DNA of 64,000 nucleotides, from NCBI RefSeq assembly GCF_918797505.1, contig NC_092795.1:4621434-4685433 (forward strand), in the 5' to 3' direction. The notes under the pieces are model-generated. The model did not search any database. It was not told the DNA's origin and saw only the letters and a list, made by a program, of their open reading frames with translations. Numbering within the stretch: the first letter of the stretch is position 1; every line of letters starts with the position of its first letter. Made by a program: the position numbers and the translations under genes. Below are positions 19,902-29,745 of the stretch, piece by piece. The stretch comes from Bemisia tabaci. Taxonomy: Eukaryota; Arthropoda; Insecta; Hemiptera; Aleyrodidae.

Positions 19902-21500
19902 TTGAAAGAAATGAGCCCTAGACCCCCGATACTAAAGGGCTACCTAAAAATTCATAAAGCCTCAGAAGAAGTGGAAATTAATGACGTTCCAATCAGACCA
20001 GTGGTTTCAACCAAAAACAGCCCCACGTCTAAACTAGAAAGCCACCTCGTTAACATATTCCAGAAACATGTAAAGTGGAAACCCAAATATGGGGTAAAAA
20101 ATTCCATCGATTTAACTGAGAAATTAAAAAATATCAAACTCCCAAAAAATGCCAAATTAGTTTCATTGGACGTAGAGAATTTATTCAATAATGTCGACAA
20201 CAGGGTAGCCATAAAGAGAGTGGAGAAAGTAATGAAAACCCATTCAACAATGTCCAATAAAGAAATTGATGAATATATCAAACTCCTAGAATTTGCGACT
20301 AGCCACAACTATTTTAAATATAACGATCAATTCTACCAATTTTTAGATGGGTTAGCGATGGGAGCCTCGACATCTCCCCTCTTAGCAGATGTTTTCATGG
20401 ACGACATAGACAACATTATCTGCAGTCTCAAGAAATGGAAAAACAGATTTCAAGCATACTATAGGTACGTCGATGACTGCTTTCTGATATGGATGGGTTC
20501 GTGGAGAGAATTTGACAATTTCTTAAAAGACATAAATGAAATTCAGCCAAGAATTACATTCAAAGCCGAAAAGGGAGGGGACAGTCTTAACCACCTAGAT
20601 TTGACCATAAAAATAAAAAATGGCAGACTAAAGTTCGAAATTTTCAGGAAAGATTGTTATACCGACTCAATAATTCCCGTAAACTCGTACCATAGCTGGC
20701 AGCATAAAATGTCTGCATTTCATAGCATGTGTTATAGACTGGTTAATGTACCTTTAGACAAAACAGCGTATAATAAGGAGCTAAATTCCATAATAAATAT
20801 AGCGGAAAACAATGGATATCATAAGAAGGACATCCTAAAATTAGTCAGAAGAAAAGCTAAATTAAAAAGAGAAAAACTCCTATTTGGCGGGAAAAGGGCA
20901 AACGACTTAGCTTGGGTTTCAATCCCTTTCATTAATAATCTGTCAGATAAAATAAAAAGGTCCACCAAGAACAAAGTGATGATAACATACAGCAATCAAA
21001 GAAATCTGGGTAACCTACTCATCAACACAGGTGAAAAAATAGACCCACTTAAAAAAAGCGGAGTGTATAAGATTATTTGTGAATGTGGAAAAATTTACAT
21101 AGGTCAAACGGGACGCACAGTACAAAAAAGATTTCAAGAACATAAAAATAATGCAAACAATAATAGAAAAAATCATTCCTCAATATCAGACCACCTGAGA
21201 GACTCTAATTGCAACCCAGATAAGTGCAAGGTAAACCTAATTAGAGAGTGTAATAAAGGCAAAAAATTAAATGTACTCGAACAATTAGAAATAGACCGTC
21301 ATAAAAATAAAGAGCTCCTTAACACTCAATTAGAGAGCTATGTGACGACATTGACAACACCGCCAATCTTACTCAGTTCATACAAGAAGAATGTAGGGAA
21401 AACATCTGATAAGAAATTAGCTGATCGAGAGGACGAGAGCCGCGATAATAACTGCGCCGGCGCGGCTATCACGCCGGATTTTCGAACTTTTCAACAATGA
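19902..21500 (+). CDS. Penelope-like element RT + GIY-YIG polyprotein, 5'-truncated
   Basis: This is the coding part of a Penelope-like retroelement (PLE). The frame is open from 19863, with the first ATG at 19911; the TTG at 19902 is not a likely eukaryotic start. Numbering from 19902, the N-terminus joins the reverse transcriptase domain at PPILKGYLKIHK (8-19) and IRPVV (31-35). Motif A is VSLDVENLF (D90), motif B is GLAMGASTSPLLADVFMDDI (150-169) and motif C is YVDD (189-192). HLDLTI follows at 231-236. The C-terminal GIY-YIG endonuclease is GVYKI (387-391), CECGKIYIGQTGR (393-405), R410 and EH (413-414), with an acidic VLEQLE at 458-463. In PLEs the RT copies the element RNA at a chromosomal nick and GIY-YIG supplies the nick. 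At 532 residues it lacks the N-terminal region of full-length PLE proteins, so it is probably dead or needs help in trans. No stop or frameshift breaks the remaining domains, so the insertion is fairly recent. Confidence 0.93.
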   Translation: MKEMSPRPPILKGYLKIHKASEEVEINDVPIRPVVSTKNSPTSKLESHLVNIFQKHVKWKPKYGVKNSIDLTEKLKNIKLPKNAKLVSLDVENLFNNVDNRVAIKRVEKVMKTHSTMSNKEIDEYIKLLEFATSHNYFKYNDQFYQFLDGLAMGASTSPLLADVFMDDIDNIICSLKKWKNRFQAYYRYVDDCFLIWMGSWREFDNFLKDINEIQPRITFKAEKGGDSLNHLDLTIKIKNGRLKFEIFRKDCYTDSIIPVNSYHSWQHKMSAFHSMCYRLVNVPLDKTAYNKELNSIINIAENNGYHKKDILKLVRRKAKLKREKLLFGGKRANDLAWVSIPFINNLSDKIKRSTKNKVMITYSNQRNLGNLLINTGEKIDPLKKSGVYKIICECGKIYIGQTGRTVQKRFQEHKNNANNNRKNHSSISDHLRDSNCNPDKCKVNLIRECNKGKKLNVLEQLEIDRHKNKELLNTQLESYVTTLTTPPILLSSYKKNVGKTSDKKLADREDESRDNNCAGAAITPDFRTFQQ

Positions 21501-21505
21501 GGCAG

Positions 21506-21550
21506 TCACCTGAAGATGGGCGGCCTGACCACCCGAAATGGCCATCGTGA
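21506..21550 (+). ncRNA. Candidate hammerhead ribozyme-like motif in the PLE 3' region
   Basis: Ten bases after the stop codon the sequence can fold as a minimal type I hammerhead. Stem I is TCAC (21506-21509) with GTGA (21547-21550). The core is CTGAAGA (21510-21516). Stem II pairs GGG.GG (21518-21523) with CC.CCC (21529-21534) around a CCTGA loop. The second core piece is GAAA (21535-21538). A very short stem III with a GGCC loop leads to the ATC cleavage triplet at 21544-21546. Weak points are an unpaired T at 21517, where a G-C pair is expected, and a C-A mismatch in stem II. Hammerheads with short stem III are known in PLEs, so position and layout fit, but activity is unproven. Confidence 0.45.
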
Positions 21551-21622
21551 ATAGAAAATAAGTAAGTGATATTAATCGGTTTTGCCAAAAAAAAAGTTTT
21601 AAGTTTATATAATTTGTAAAGT

Positions 21623-22005
21623 AGAGTACCTGTATAGCGAGAGTATAGAGAGATGTAAAACTCCGAAAATCCATCAGGCCTTCACCGATGTCTCCGCGAA
21701 TAAAGTTAGGGCCCAGAAATGCAGCCAACCTATGAATCTCAATTATTCAGAGCGCTTTACTAATACAATTGTTACGAACCATCGTTTATAAAGCGCGTAT
21801 TTGACTTAGTTTTTGCATAAATTTACTCATTTTTGTGGAGGAAAGCTCATTTATGTACATTCTTAGCCATCTTGGTTAGAATTGGAATCTGCAGACTGGC
21901 AGTGAAATTTGGTGCGTTAGAAGTTGGATAAAAGGGTGGCTGCACTTTTGGGCCCTAAGCCCTCCATGAAGCGATCTGTCCATACTCTCACTATACAGGT
22001 ACTCT
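21623..22005. repeat. Inverted repeat pair downstream of the PLE
   Basis: AGAGTACCTGTATAGCGAGA at 21623 recurs inverted at 21982-22005 (reverse complement AGAGTACCTGTATAGTGAGA). Further in, TTAGGGCCCAGAAATGCAGC near 21708 pairs with the reverse complement of GCTGCACTTTTGGGCCCTAA near 21940. The arms differ by indels and substitutions and enclose about 200 bp. It may belong to the PLE 3' terminal structure or be an independent foldback. Confidence 0.65.
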
Positions 22006-22122
22006 ATGGTAAAGAATCGATTCTTAAGGTGCTCGTTGCGAGCACCCTTTTTGTCGATACTTTTCCAAAAGTTTCAATGACAGATTAATCGATATATCCC
22101 AAAGCACGTCGCGCCACTGGTT
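22006..22122. mobile_element. Family G hAT-like MITE, left part lost
   Basis: It has GGTAAAGAATCGATTCTTAA, the hairpin GTGCTCGTTGCGAGCACC and the end CACGTCGCGCCACTG. The left third of the element is replaced by the right arm of the preceding inverted repeat, which joins the G sequence directly near 22004. Confidence 0.75.
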
Positions 22123-22632
22123 TCTTCATACGTGAGTGTTTTAAGTGAGTGTCCACACCCCGCATGCTCTCCAAGAGTTGACAAAGCTTAACAGGGCAGC
22201 TCCTTGAAGAGTTGGCAACACGAGAATTTTACATTATTCATGTTGGTAGTACCGAACAAGTATTTATGAGTCGCACGACATCTGCGGCGATCTGACTCCC
22301 CGAGACGGTCTCCCGTGAGCAACGTTGTTATCATGGGATATTTTCACTCGCTTCCAACTGATGAATTCGGAATTTTCCCGGAGTCTCGGCAACGTTGCCT
22401 GTGAGCTGGTGAACTTGTAAGTTAGTCGCTTGTTTATTTATTGGGAGGGAGCAGCTGAGCCACTGCGATGATAGTTTCACGTTGAGGCGTTTTCATTCCT
22501 ATTTTGGACCTCTCGCCTTTACGCTTGAATTTTGTTGGTGTTTCTGTACCGTGCTGTACCGTACTTACATTTTGGAAAACGGTATGTACGAGCAAAAGAA
22601 CTGTCAGGGGTTATACCCCAAAATTGTGCTTT
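22123..22632. other. Unassigned sequence
   Basis: No gene or matched repeat family is visible. An open frame at 22482-22841 runs into the H element and has no recognisable domain. Confidence 0.35.
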
Positions 22633-23412
22633 CCCTGGTAAAAATTGGCGATAGGAGCTGCGTTTCAAAAAACCATAGGAGTTCTTATAGCCGACTAAAG
22701 AAGGCTATTGAAAATCATACAGCTGGCTGTAGAAAGCGGAGCAAATCATATAGCCGGGCTATACGAAGCTATAAAAAAGGATACAATCGGGCTATGGTTC
22801 CTATCGCCGGGCTTTACACTTTATCGCCATTATGGCTATAAAAGGCCATAAGAAATTGTGGAGAAATTCGTGTGCTTTGGAAATCATTAAGTTTGATACG
22901 GAATTACCATAATATTTACAAAACACACATTATATTTTCCTTTAATACATAATTTTTTTCATCGGTTAAAATGAGAATAATCCATACAGGACGTGCAAAC
23001 ATTTCAAAATCATGAGTTGAAAAACGCTGACTCCGCGAGGTTAAATATTAGAGCCTAACACAAAGCGGAGCGGCGGCGCACTGGCGCCTACAAACCTAAC
23101 AGGGATACTTCACGCATTGCGCAATGCGTGAAGTATCCCTATTAGGTTTGGAGGCGCCAATGCGCGTTTCGGCTCTCTGCCCGCCCGCGCCCGCCGCGCC
23201 GCAGCGTGCCACGGCACCTGAAGCAACCATTTCACACCAGAGGTATTGCACAGTATTATAAGAAATTGAAGGCGCTCCAACATATTAAGAATTACAGGCA
23301 TCCTTCAAAAGTACGGAGCTTTCCTCGCAAAATAAATCAAGATACTACGGACCAAAAGGAGAGCCGTAGTCCAAAAACTAACTAAGTCCTAGTATCCGTA
23401 TTTAGTAACGTG
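22633..23412 (+). mobile_element. Family H element, 3' end truncated
   Basis: It begins CCCTGGTAAAAATTGGCGAT. A subterminal array of TATAGCC and GGCTAT motifs about every 20-25 bp follows. The central palindrome is CGCCTACAAACCTAACAGGG ... CCCTATTAGGTTTGGAGGCG (about 23087-23160). Similarity to the complete copy at 62617 ends near 23412, so about 140 bp including the second subterminal array is missing. Non-coding. Confidence 0.85.
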
Positions 23413-23964
23413 CTGTAACTATTGTGTTTAAACGGGAAATGCTGCCGGATTAGGTCACAAGGTGGCAGATTTTTTCAGTTTCAAATATATTAGTCTGCTA
23501 TTTCCCATGTTTGAAAAAAAATTAAGCACTCTCGGACAAAGTAATACAATTTTACCGTGTAAATTCTCCATCAGACATAAATTACTCCATTGATGATTTT
23601 TCCTCAGAGAAAATAAAGACTCTCTTGTGAACGGTCACACTATGAGAAAATCGACTTTTTTTCTTATGACTTTTCAAAACCAAGAAAATGAAATGGAATA
23701 TGCTACTGAAATCATACAGCGTCTCATAAAATGTGTATTTCAGCGGATCGATTCGAATACCTGAGGTTCTACACGCATTCAACGATTCCGAGTACTTAAT
23801 CCCCCTGGGCCACACAAGCCGCTCGGCCAACACGCCGCTCGCAGCATTCCCAAGAAAAAAACATCGTAAAAACATTCAAACGTTTCCAAATTTCCCTCTC
23901 AAGGAACTCTAGTATCGTGGGAAACTTGTGAACTTTTTTCGTTGAATAATTCGGCGGACTTTAT
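23413..23964. other. Unassigned sequence
   Basis: No gene or matched repeat was found. A 97-codon reverse frame at 23582-23875 has no recognised domain. Confidence 0.35.
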
Positions 23965-24128
23965 CAGTGGTGTGGCGTGTTTTGTAATATATCGATTGAT
24001 CTGCCTTGTAAACCTACGGAAGAGGATCGATAAACAGGGGATTCGCAACGAAAACCTTAATAATTGATTCTTCATCATAGCTTCGAATGAGGGGATATCG
24101 ATAAATGATCGTTCACGCCCAGCCACTG
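23965..24128. mobile_element. Family G hAT-like MITE
   Basis: CAGTGGTGTGGCGTGTTTTG on the left and ACGCCCAGCCACTG on the right bound ATCGAT-rich interior sequence of the family. No clear 8-bp flanking duplication is seen. Confidence 0.85.
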
Positions 24129-24161
24129 GTATCCTTCCAGCCTTCTATTTGGTATGGACTA

Positions 24162-24394
24162 CACTGAAGAAAAAGATTGGTAGAATTTACCGTTCCTCCA
24201 CGCTGGATTTCATACAGTTACAATTTAGAGTCAATTCTGCTAGAAGAAAGGTAAACGTTACTATATACTGGTACAGATAACTATTTCTCTGGCAAAATCG
24301 ACTTGAAGATTGGTAGAATTTACCATTTCTCCACGCTGTATTTCACACAGCGTGAATGAATGTTAAATTCTACCAATCTTTTTTTTTTTCAGTG
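24162..24394. repeat. Family D foldback, complete
   Basis: It starts CACTGAAGAAAAAGATTGG and ends with CCAATC, a T run and CAGTG. It is flanked by TA on each side (24160-24161 and 24395-24396). It has the same CACGCTG/CAGCGTG mini-hairpins as the copies at 3885, 55918 and 56332. Non-coding. Confidence 0.9.
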
Positions 24395-24419
24395 TAGGAA
24401 TTTAATCAATATGATATAA

Positions 24420-25190
24420 TATTTTATCATAAAAATTCCATGTAAAATACGATTCGTAAAACAAAACTTACTGACAGTAACTCTTAATCACGATACTAAC
24501 ATTTTTCTATGCATAAATTCAAACCTGCCACTCTTAGAAAAAACAATAATCTTTTTGTGTTAAACCGCTCATTAAATTTTACCAAGAAAGTCCGTGCGGT
24601 AAGAAAATATAATAACTTCAATCTCGGTGCTTTGGCTTAGCTTCTGCACGTTGTTTACACTTCGAAGAACACGGGGCAGAGAGGCGCAACGTTTGATTGA
24701 ATAGCCTGCCGAAACCATCACCAACGCAGTTAAGCCAGCATGGGTTCGGAGCGCCTGCAACATCATATGAATACTGCAAGCGTTGCATCTTCGAACACAG
24801 AGACGGCTAATGGACCGATAGGCAAGCTACGAAGTTAAGCATTCTGAGACGCGTTTCATCACTAAAATTGTTCGCAAAACACGATTCTCGAAACAAAAAT
24901 TGCTGAAACTAATTCCTAACTAAGCTACTTAACGTCTTTAGAAGCATAAATTAAAACCTCCCGCTCTTGGACAAAACAATGATCTACTTGAGATTAAATC
25001 GCACACTGAATGTTGTCGTGGCAGTCTCTGCGGTATGAACATACGAATACCTCAATCTTGGCGTTTTTGCTCAGCTATGGGACGTTGTTTATACTTTGAA
25101 CAACTCAGGGCAAGGGCCGACCGGACGCTGCTCGATTGAGGAACCTGCCAAAACCGATGCGCACTTTGATTTAAGTACACTCTTTTTTTG
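24420..25190. repeat. Family J repeat, copy 2 with two related units
   Basis: Sequence around 24560-24720 (CTTCAATCTCGGTGCTTTGG, GTTGTTTACACTTCGAAG) is repeated in diverged form at about 24985-25155 (CCTCAATCTTGGCGTTTTTG, GTTGTTTATACTTTGAAC). Between them is GTTCGGAGCGCCTGCAAC, the inverse of the block in copy 1. No coding capacity is recognised. Confidence 0.6.
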
Positions 25191-26357
25191 TACTTGTGTA
25201 CAGAAAATTCAAATTTTTATGAACAATTCCAAAATAAGTAGGTTAGCATCTTGGTTTGAAGTTAATTTTAGTGATTGTCGCTCGACGAATCTTTTTACGT
25301 GAAATTTCGAAGAGGAAACTTTAATCAGAATGCTTAAATTTATCTAGTGTGCTTAATATTGTTGTTTTTAAAGAAATCCACAATTTTTAAAAGACCAATA
25401 TTTTACTCTTGGAGGTTTGGCAGCACCCAAATTATCATACGGCGTTTTTTAATAGCACAGGGGCGGCCAGTTGCGTGAGCCCCGAGGGGTCTGGCGGGCG
25501 GCACCCCCGAAGGAAGCACCCGCCACTTTTAACGAAACCCCCCCCCCCCGCCCCTCGCTTTCCAGCCCCCGAACCCTGCCCCCTGCCTCTGGTCTCCAGC
25601 CTCGGCGCTAGAAAAAAGGAATTCCGTGAGTTTGATTAATTTTATACTTAAACCAATCGGATTGCCATGCCCTGCCCCGCCAAGCAAAAACAGCCTATCT
25701 GCAATGGAAACCCCGTGAAGATAGGCAGTTTTGCACGCGGCAGCGCCGCGTGCGAGCATTTGATCGGTTGATAAGTTGCACGAATTAGCCCGGCCGCCGC
25801 TTTCTTCAGCTTCGGCCTTTTCTTCACGCAGCGCGCTTTTCAACGAAGAATGTTGTCGGCGTTGGCGCCAAAGGTTTACTCTCAAACGAAGAAACACGTT
25901 TCCGCGCAAGGTTCTCTATGAGAGATACGTGTTTATTACCGTGAGGAAAATTAAAAAGGTCTTTGCTGATAACGCGTATCTATATTGGGTTTTTGGGGGA
26001 GTTGCGTGGTTTTATGGATGCGAGGTGGTTTGATCGGGAACTTTGGCGCGGCTGACGGATCGTTACTAGGTGTAGTCAACGACTTGTGGACTTTGTAAAT
26101 GTTTTTAATTGCCCCCGTGTGTTAACGCGATTGTGTGACTCGAGAGCGGTTATCGATAAAGGGCGGAATAAAAATGACGAGAGGGAGTTAACGCGATTCG
26201 TCTTGCTGAACTTGACCGACGGGGCTTTCGGCTGAAGACTACGTGGTGTAAAGAATGATTTAAAAAATGTCTGTCTAGAAAAATGTTTTTTTGCTCTCGG
26301 GTTTAATATGTAATTTTTTCTGGACCGATATTTATTCTGTTGTTTATTTTGTTGCAG
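25191..26357. other. Unassigned, GC-rich island with an F fragment
   Basis: The part 25408-25455 (GGAGGTTTGGCAGCACCC then ATACGGCGTTTTTTAATAGC) is the right end of a family F element. It is followed by a GC-rich island with a C run at 25538-25549. The rest to 26357 is ordinary sequence. No domain is recognised in any open frame. Confidence 0.4.
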
Positions 26358-26500
26358 GTACGGTGGCGTCAAGATAAACAGACTTAAAGTGAATGAAAAT
26401 ATTTTCGACTTTTGGCCAATGTTTGTGAAGCAGCGCGTCGCTTATGGAGGTCCTATGCTCTTCCTTTCCTTATACTTAGGAGTTTCTTCTCAAAATACAA

Positions 26501-26726
26501 CACTGGAAAAAACTCGTTTGGATCCAAAGTCCAGACTCTTAACCACATTGACAAGAAAAAATACACTTAATTCAAACGGAGTTGTCCTCGAATCGAAGAG
26601 CCAAGACTCTTGATTTAAGCGGATTTCCTTTTGATTCAAGCAAAAGTGTGATTGAATCAAGAGTATTTTTTCATGTCATTGTTTTTAAGAGTCTGGACTC
26701 TAGATTCAAGAAACTTTTTTCCAGTG
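26501..26726. repeat. Family C foldback, complete
   Basis: It starts CACTGGAAAAAACTCGTTTG and ends TTTTTTCCAGTG, flanked by AA on both sides. The hairpin arms share GGATCCAAAGTCCAGACTC versus GAGTCTGGACTCTAGATTC and the family centre. It is somewhat diverged from the other C copies. Confidence 0.85.
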
Positions 26727-27230
26727 AACCGTCTCTTAAGGAAATTACAGAATGACGGTACATAAAACACTGCAATATGTAAACACAATAAGTAGGAATA
26801 CTTTATTTATTGGTGAAGAAAAGTTGGCCCCCCTAACATTCAAAGTAGTAACATCCTAAGGGATGGAAAACTACATTTTGCAAGTGTAATATTCATAGTC
26901 GTTTCTCTCACAGTTCCTTCCCTCGGGAGTAGGAATGGATCGTATGGTCTACACTGTAATCAAAGAGCGTAAGCTCATAAAAAGGACACAATTTACGAAA
27001 CGCAATAAAATTCATTAGATTGACCTTCAAAGAAGATCCTCACTGGGGATTGCGATGATTGACAGATATGTGCAGTTATTTCATATTCCAGATTTTGCAA
27101 GTTTCCGGGCAGGTTCCTACCTACCTTAAAGTTTTTCTAATCATACAATTTTCTTTTTTATCGTTTATCATCATTTCTCACGACATCAAATAATTTCAAT
27201 CCCTTGTAAGGATTCGCTACCGAAGTCAAA
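26727..27230. other. Unassigned sequence
   Basis: No gene is recognised. The words TCACTGGGGATTGCGATG near 27050 and TCACCAGGGATTACAATG near 3638 suggest a loose, old repeat shared between these two places. Confidence 0.3.
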
Positions 27231-27493
27231 CTGGATTGCATTTTGCAAGAAGGAACCGAGAGCATTGCAATGTTACTAAGATTGTGTATATTATATTCAT
27301 ACAATAAAATTACTGAAATCATACAAAAAGTTAAATTTACAAAGTTGATTTTCGTCTTTAATTTATAGTTTATTGGGAGTAAAGGTAAAATTAGTTCAGA
27401 TAATCTGTGTATATTTGCAAGGCAAACAAAGTTGCAAAATCTTAACGACATTGGAATGCGCTCTTGGTTCCTTTTTGCAAAATGCAATCCAAC
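27231..27493. repeat. Family O-type foldback
   Basis: CTGGATTGCATTTTGCAAGA on the left pairs with TTTGCAAAATGCAATCCA on the right. GGAACCGAGAGCATTGC pairs with the GCGCTCTTGGTTCC side. The interior is AT-rich and non-coding. Confidence 0.7.
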
Positions 27494-27689
27494 TGATGTA
27501 TCATACCGAGTTTAGTGAAAAGTGTTCTTATGATGTTCAGTCAAAAGGCTGTTCAGCTCTCCTTTAACTTGTAGATTATACCTGACTTCCCGAAACGAAA
27601 GGAAGTTCCTCAAGGAATGACTATGAGCACGACCGTGAGCGCTTTTTCGAAGGCCAGTATGTGAATACCAGACTCAATCCAGAAATTGA

Positions 27690-28076
27690 TTATTTTGCAG
27701 TTAGAAACTACAATTTCTGGCTCAGTTTTTGAACAACGTATGTACCATTAGTTTCGCTGTGGATGTAAGTGATTCTACGGATGAGTTGGAAATCGTAGTG
27801 TTCCTATTTGCAAAATTAAGTACAAATCAGTTTCCGTGTGAGCCCGCAAAGAAGTTTCTTGCACACGCGCCGTATCCCAAGTCAGGGTTGCAAGTTTGCA
27901 ACGGAGTTAAAACTAGGTATTCTCCCCAACAAATCGATTACATTTTGCAATGAGGAACCACTATTTCTGGCTCATTTTAGAAACAACATGTATGTCATTG
28001 GTTTCCCTATACAGACAGGTGCTTTTATGGAAAATCCAGAGATAGTGGCTCCTTATTGCAAAATGTAATCCAAATA
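27690..28076. repeat. Family O repeats, two adjacent diverged units
   Basis: The first unit (27690-27830) carries ACTACAATTTCTGGCTCAG and AACGTATGTACCATTAGTTT. The second (about 27937-28076) carries TTACATTTTGCAATGAGGAA, ACCACTATTTCTGGCTCA and the inverted TTGCAAAATGTAATCCA. Both relate to the copies at 16010 and 54377. Confidence 0.55.
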
Positions 28077-28312
28077 ATAATCTGGCATGATGAGTCCTTA
28101 TAATCATGTACCGAACAAAAAGCCCTTCCCCGAACATGCGCATTTTCGGGTAACTCACACAAGTTCTTCTCCCTGCGAAAAAAAATCCTGTCAACGCCGT
28201 GAACTGAGATTTTCCCTCGCATAGTTTCAGCTCATTCTCAGAATTGCGAACTGGAGCCCCGCGCAACGCGATCCGTCCAATCGAAATACAAGTGTCAAAC
28301 GAATGCAAGTGC

Positions 28313-28385
28313 TCAAGTGAGAACAGCGTTTGAGCTTTCAAATGTTGCCAAATTCTTCCTAAATATGTTTACTATTCAGAGAGGC
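28313..28385. repeat. Family F fragment
   Basis: GAACAGCGTTTGAGC and AAATGTTGCCAAATTCTTCC resemble the left end of family F. The right end is absent. Confidence 0.4.
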
Positions 28386-28483
28386 TCCATGTGTAGGAAT
28401 TTGGATGGACTTCAGCTATGTAGCCACATTTCTATTGAAGCCATGGGACAAGACTCGCGCCTACATTACTACGTTAAGCCTAC

Positions 28484-28745
28484 GATTGGACCGCGTTCAG
28501 CAGAAAGGAATCAAGGCTCGTCAGCTGTTGTCAAATTTAATCGAACAATTTCATTTTGTCCGCGAAAAAGGTTGCGCTGATTTTATTTTGCAAATTTAAG
28601 TGAATTTCTGCACAGTACGAAGCAACCTCCTTAAATTGTTCAAAAAAATCTGCACAAACGTTCTCTTGTAAGAATTATTAAACTACTCAGTTAAATTTGG
28701 AAATATCGGATGTGGCTTGGTTCCTTTCTGCTAAACGCGGTCTAC
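28484..28745. repeat. Family K short derivative
   Basis: It starts TTGGACCGCGTTCAGCAGAA and ends TTTCTGCTAAACGCGGTCTA, inverted relative to each other. It is the best preserved set of K outer ends in the window. The interior lacks the long arms of the palindrome at 7093-7960, so it is an internally deleted form. Confidence 0.8.
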
Positions 28746-29745
28746 TTGGCCCTTTCACAGAAATATAAATGTAGTATCGCTGAGTTGTCCCATTTGCTTG
28801 GGGCGTAGCCACCTAGTTATATTGAAACTAGGTAGCAATGCCCCTTGACCGCTCAAAGATCCAGCCCCCGAAAGCGCTTCGTGGGTTACCCCTATGATTT
28901 TATAGTGCAGAGTTTGATATAATTTGGCCCCGTCCGAACCCTCATACCGTAACATCTCAACTTAGAAGTGCCCGAGAGCCGTCACCTGGTGAAACCGTTT
29001 GAATAATTCCTCTCCGTCTAGATAAAAACCGCGCAATTCCAATTAGAATTCTGTGCAGATACGTCGTTGTATCTCAACACAGCAGAATTGTGCCTCCTGG
29101 AGCCGGGATACGGTTCCTGTTTACGTGATACGCTCCACGCAAAACCGCACTTGTTCATTCACTGATGAACCCTGGAGTAATAGTATTCTAGAGGAGCTTG
29201 GAGCTCATCATGAAGCACGCTTGTGAGGTTTCAGCATCTACTGATTCACGTGCGAGAGGGAGTCGAGAGTCGGGGTTCCGGGAACCAAGACGAGGCAAGT
29301 TCCTCGAGTGGCCCCAGCAAGCCAGATCGTGTAATGCCATCAAAATTTGCACACGAGTTATAAGGGGTCAAAAGCCGGTTTTTCTGAAAGCTCTGGCAAG
29401 TGTGCTAGCAAGTGACTGGAATTTACTTTCGTCGCTCCGGCTCTCTCATTGTGAAAATCTTCGAGAACGAGCCTATTGAGAAATAGGAGCCAGGTATGTT
29501 CTCGCTTCATACTCACTCACTGACTCTGCTAACAACAATAACGACGTATTTGCATTCAAGGGTTACCATATGTTTTCTGATAGAACACGGAGGCACCTAT
29601 TCGATCAAATAGGGGAAAGGAAAAGAGACTTGTTCGAGTAGGTAAAATTTTAACCGGTACAGCGTGAAAATAAGTCTTATAATTCCTTGGAATCGCTCAA
29701 AATAAAAAAATTAAAAAATAACCAAAACTTTCCCATTAAAACTTT
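28746..29745. other. Unassigned sequence
   Basis: No gene, RNA or matched repeat is found. A 93-codon frame at 29198-29479 has no recognised domain. Confidence 0.4.

Noticed and set aside
19952..20308. 118-codon minus-strand frame opposite the PLE
   Set aside because: Shadow frame of the reverse transcriptase coding sequence.
22482..22841. 119-codon frame with SYSRAIRSYKK words
   Set aside because: The repeated peptide words come from the TATAGCC subterminal array of the H element; the same peptide appears wherever H is present.
23087..23160. Repeated palindromes considered as a CRISPR-like array
   Set aside because: The palindromes are single, kilobases apart and embedded in longer H elements; there are no spacers, and the setting is eukaryotic.
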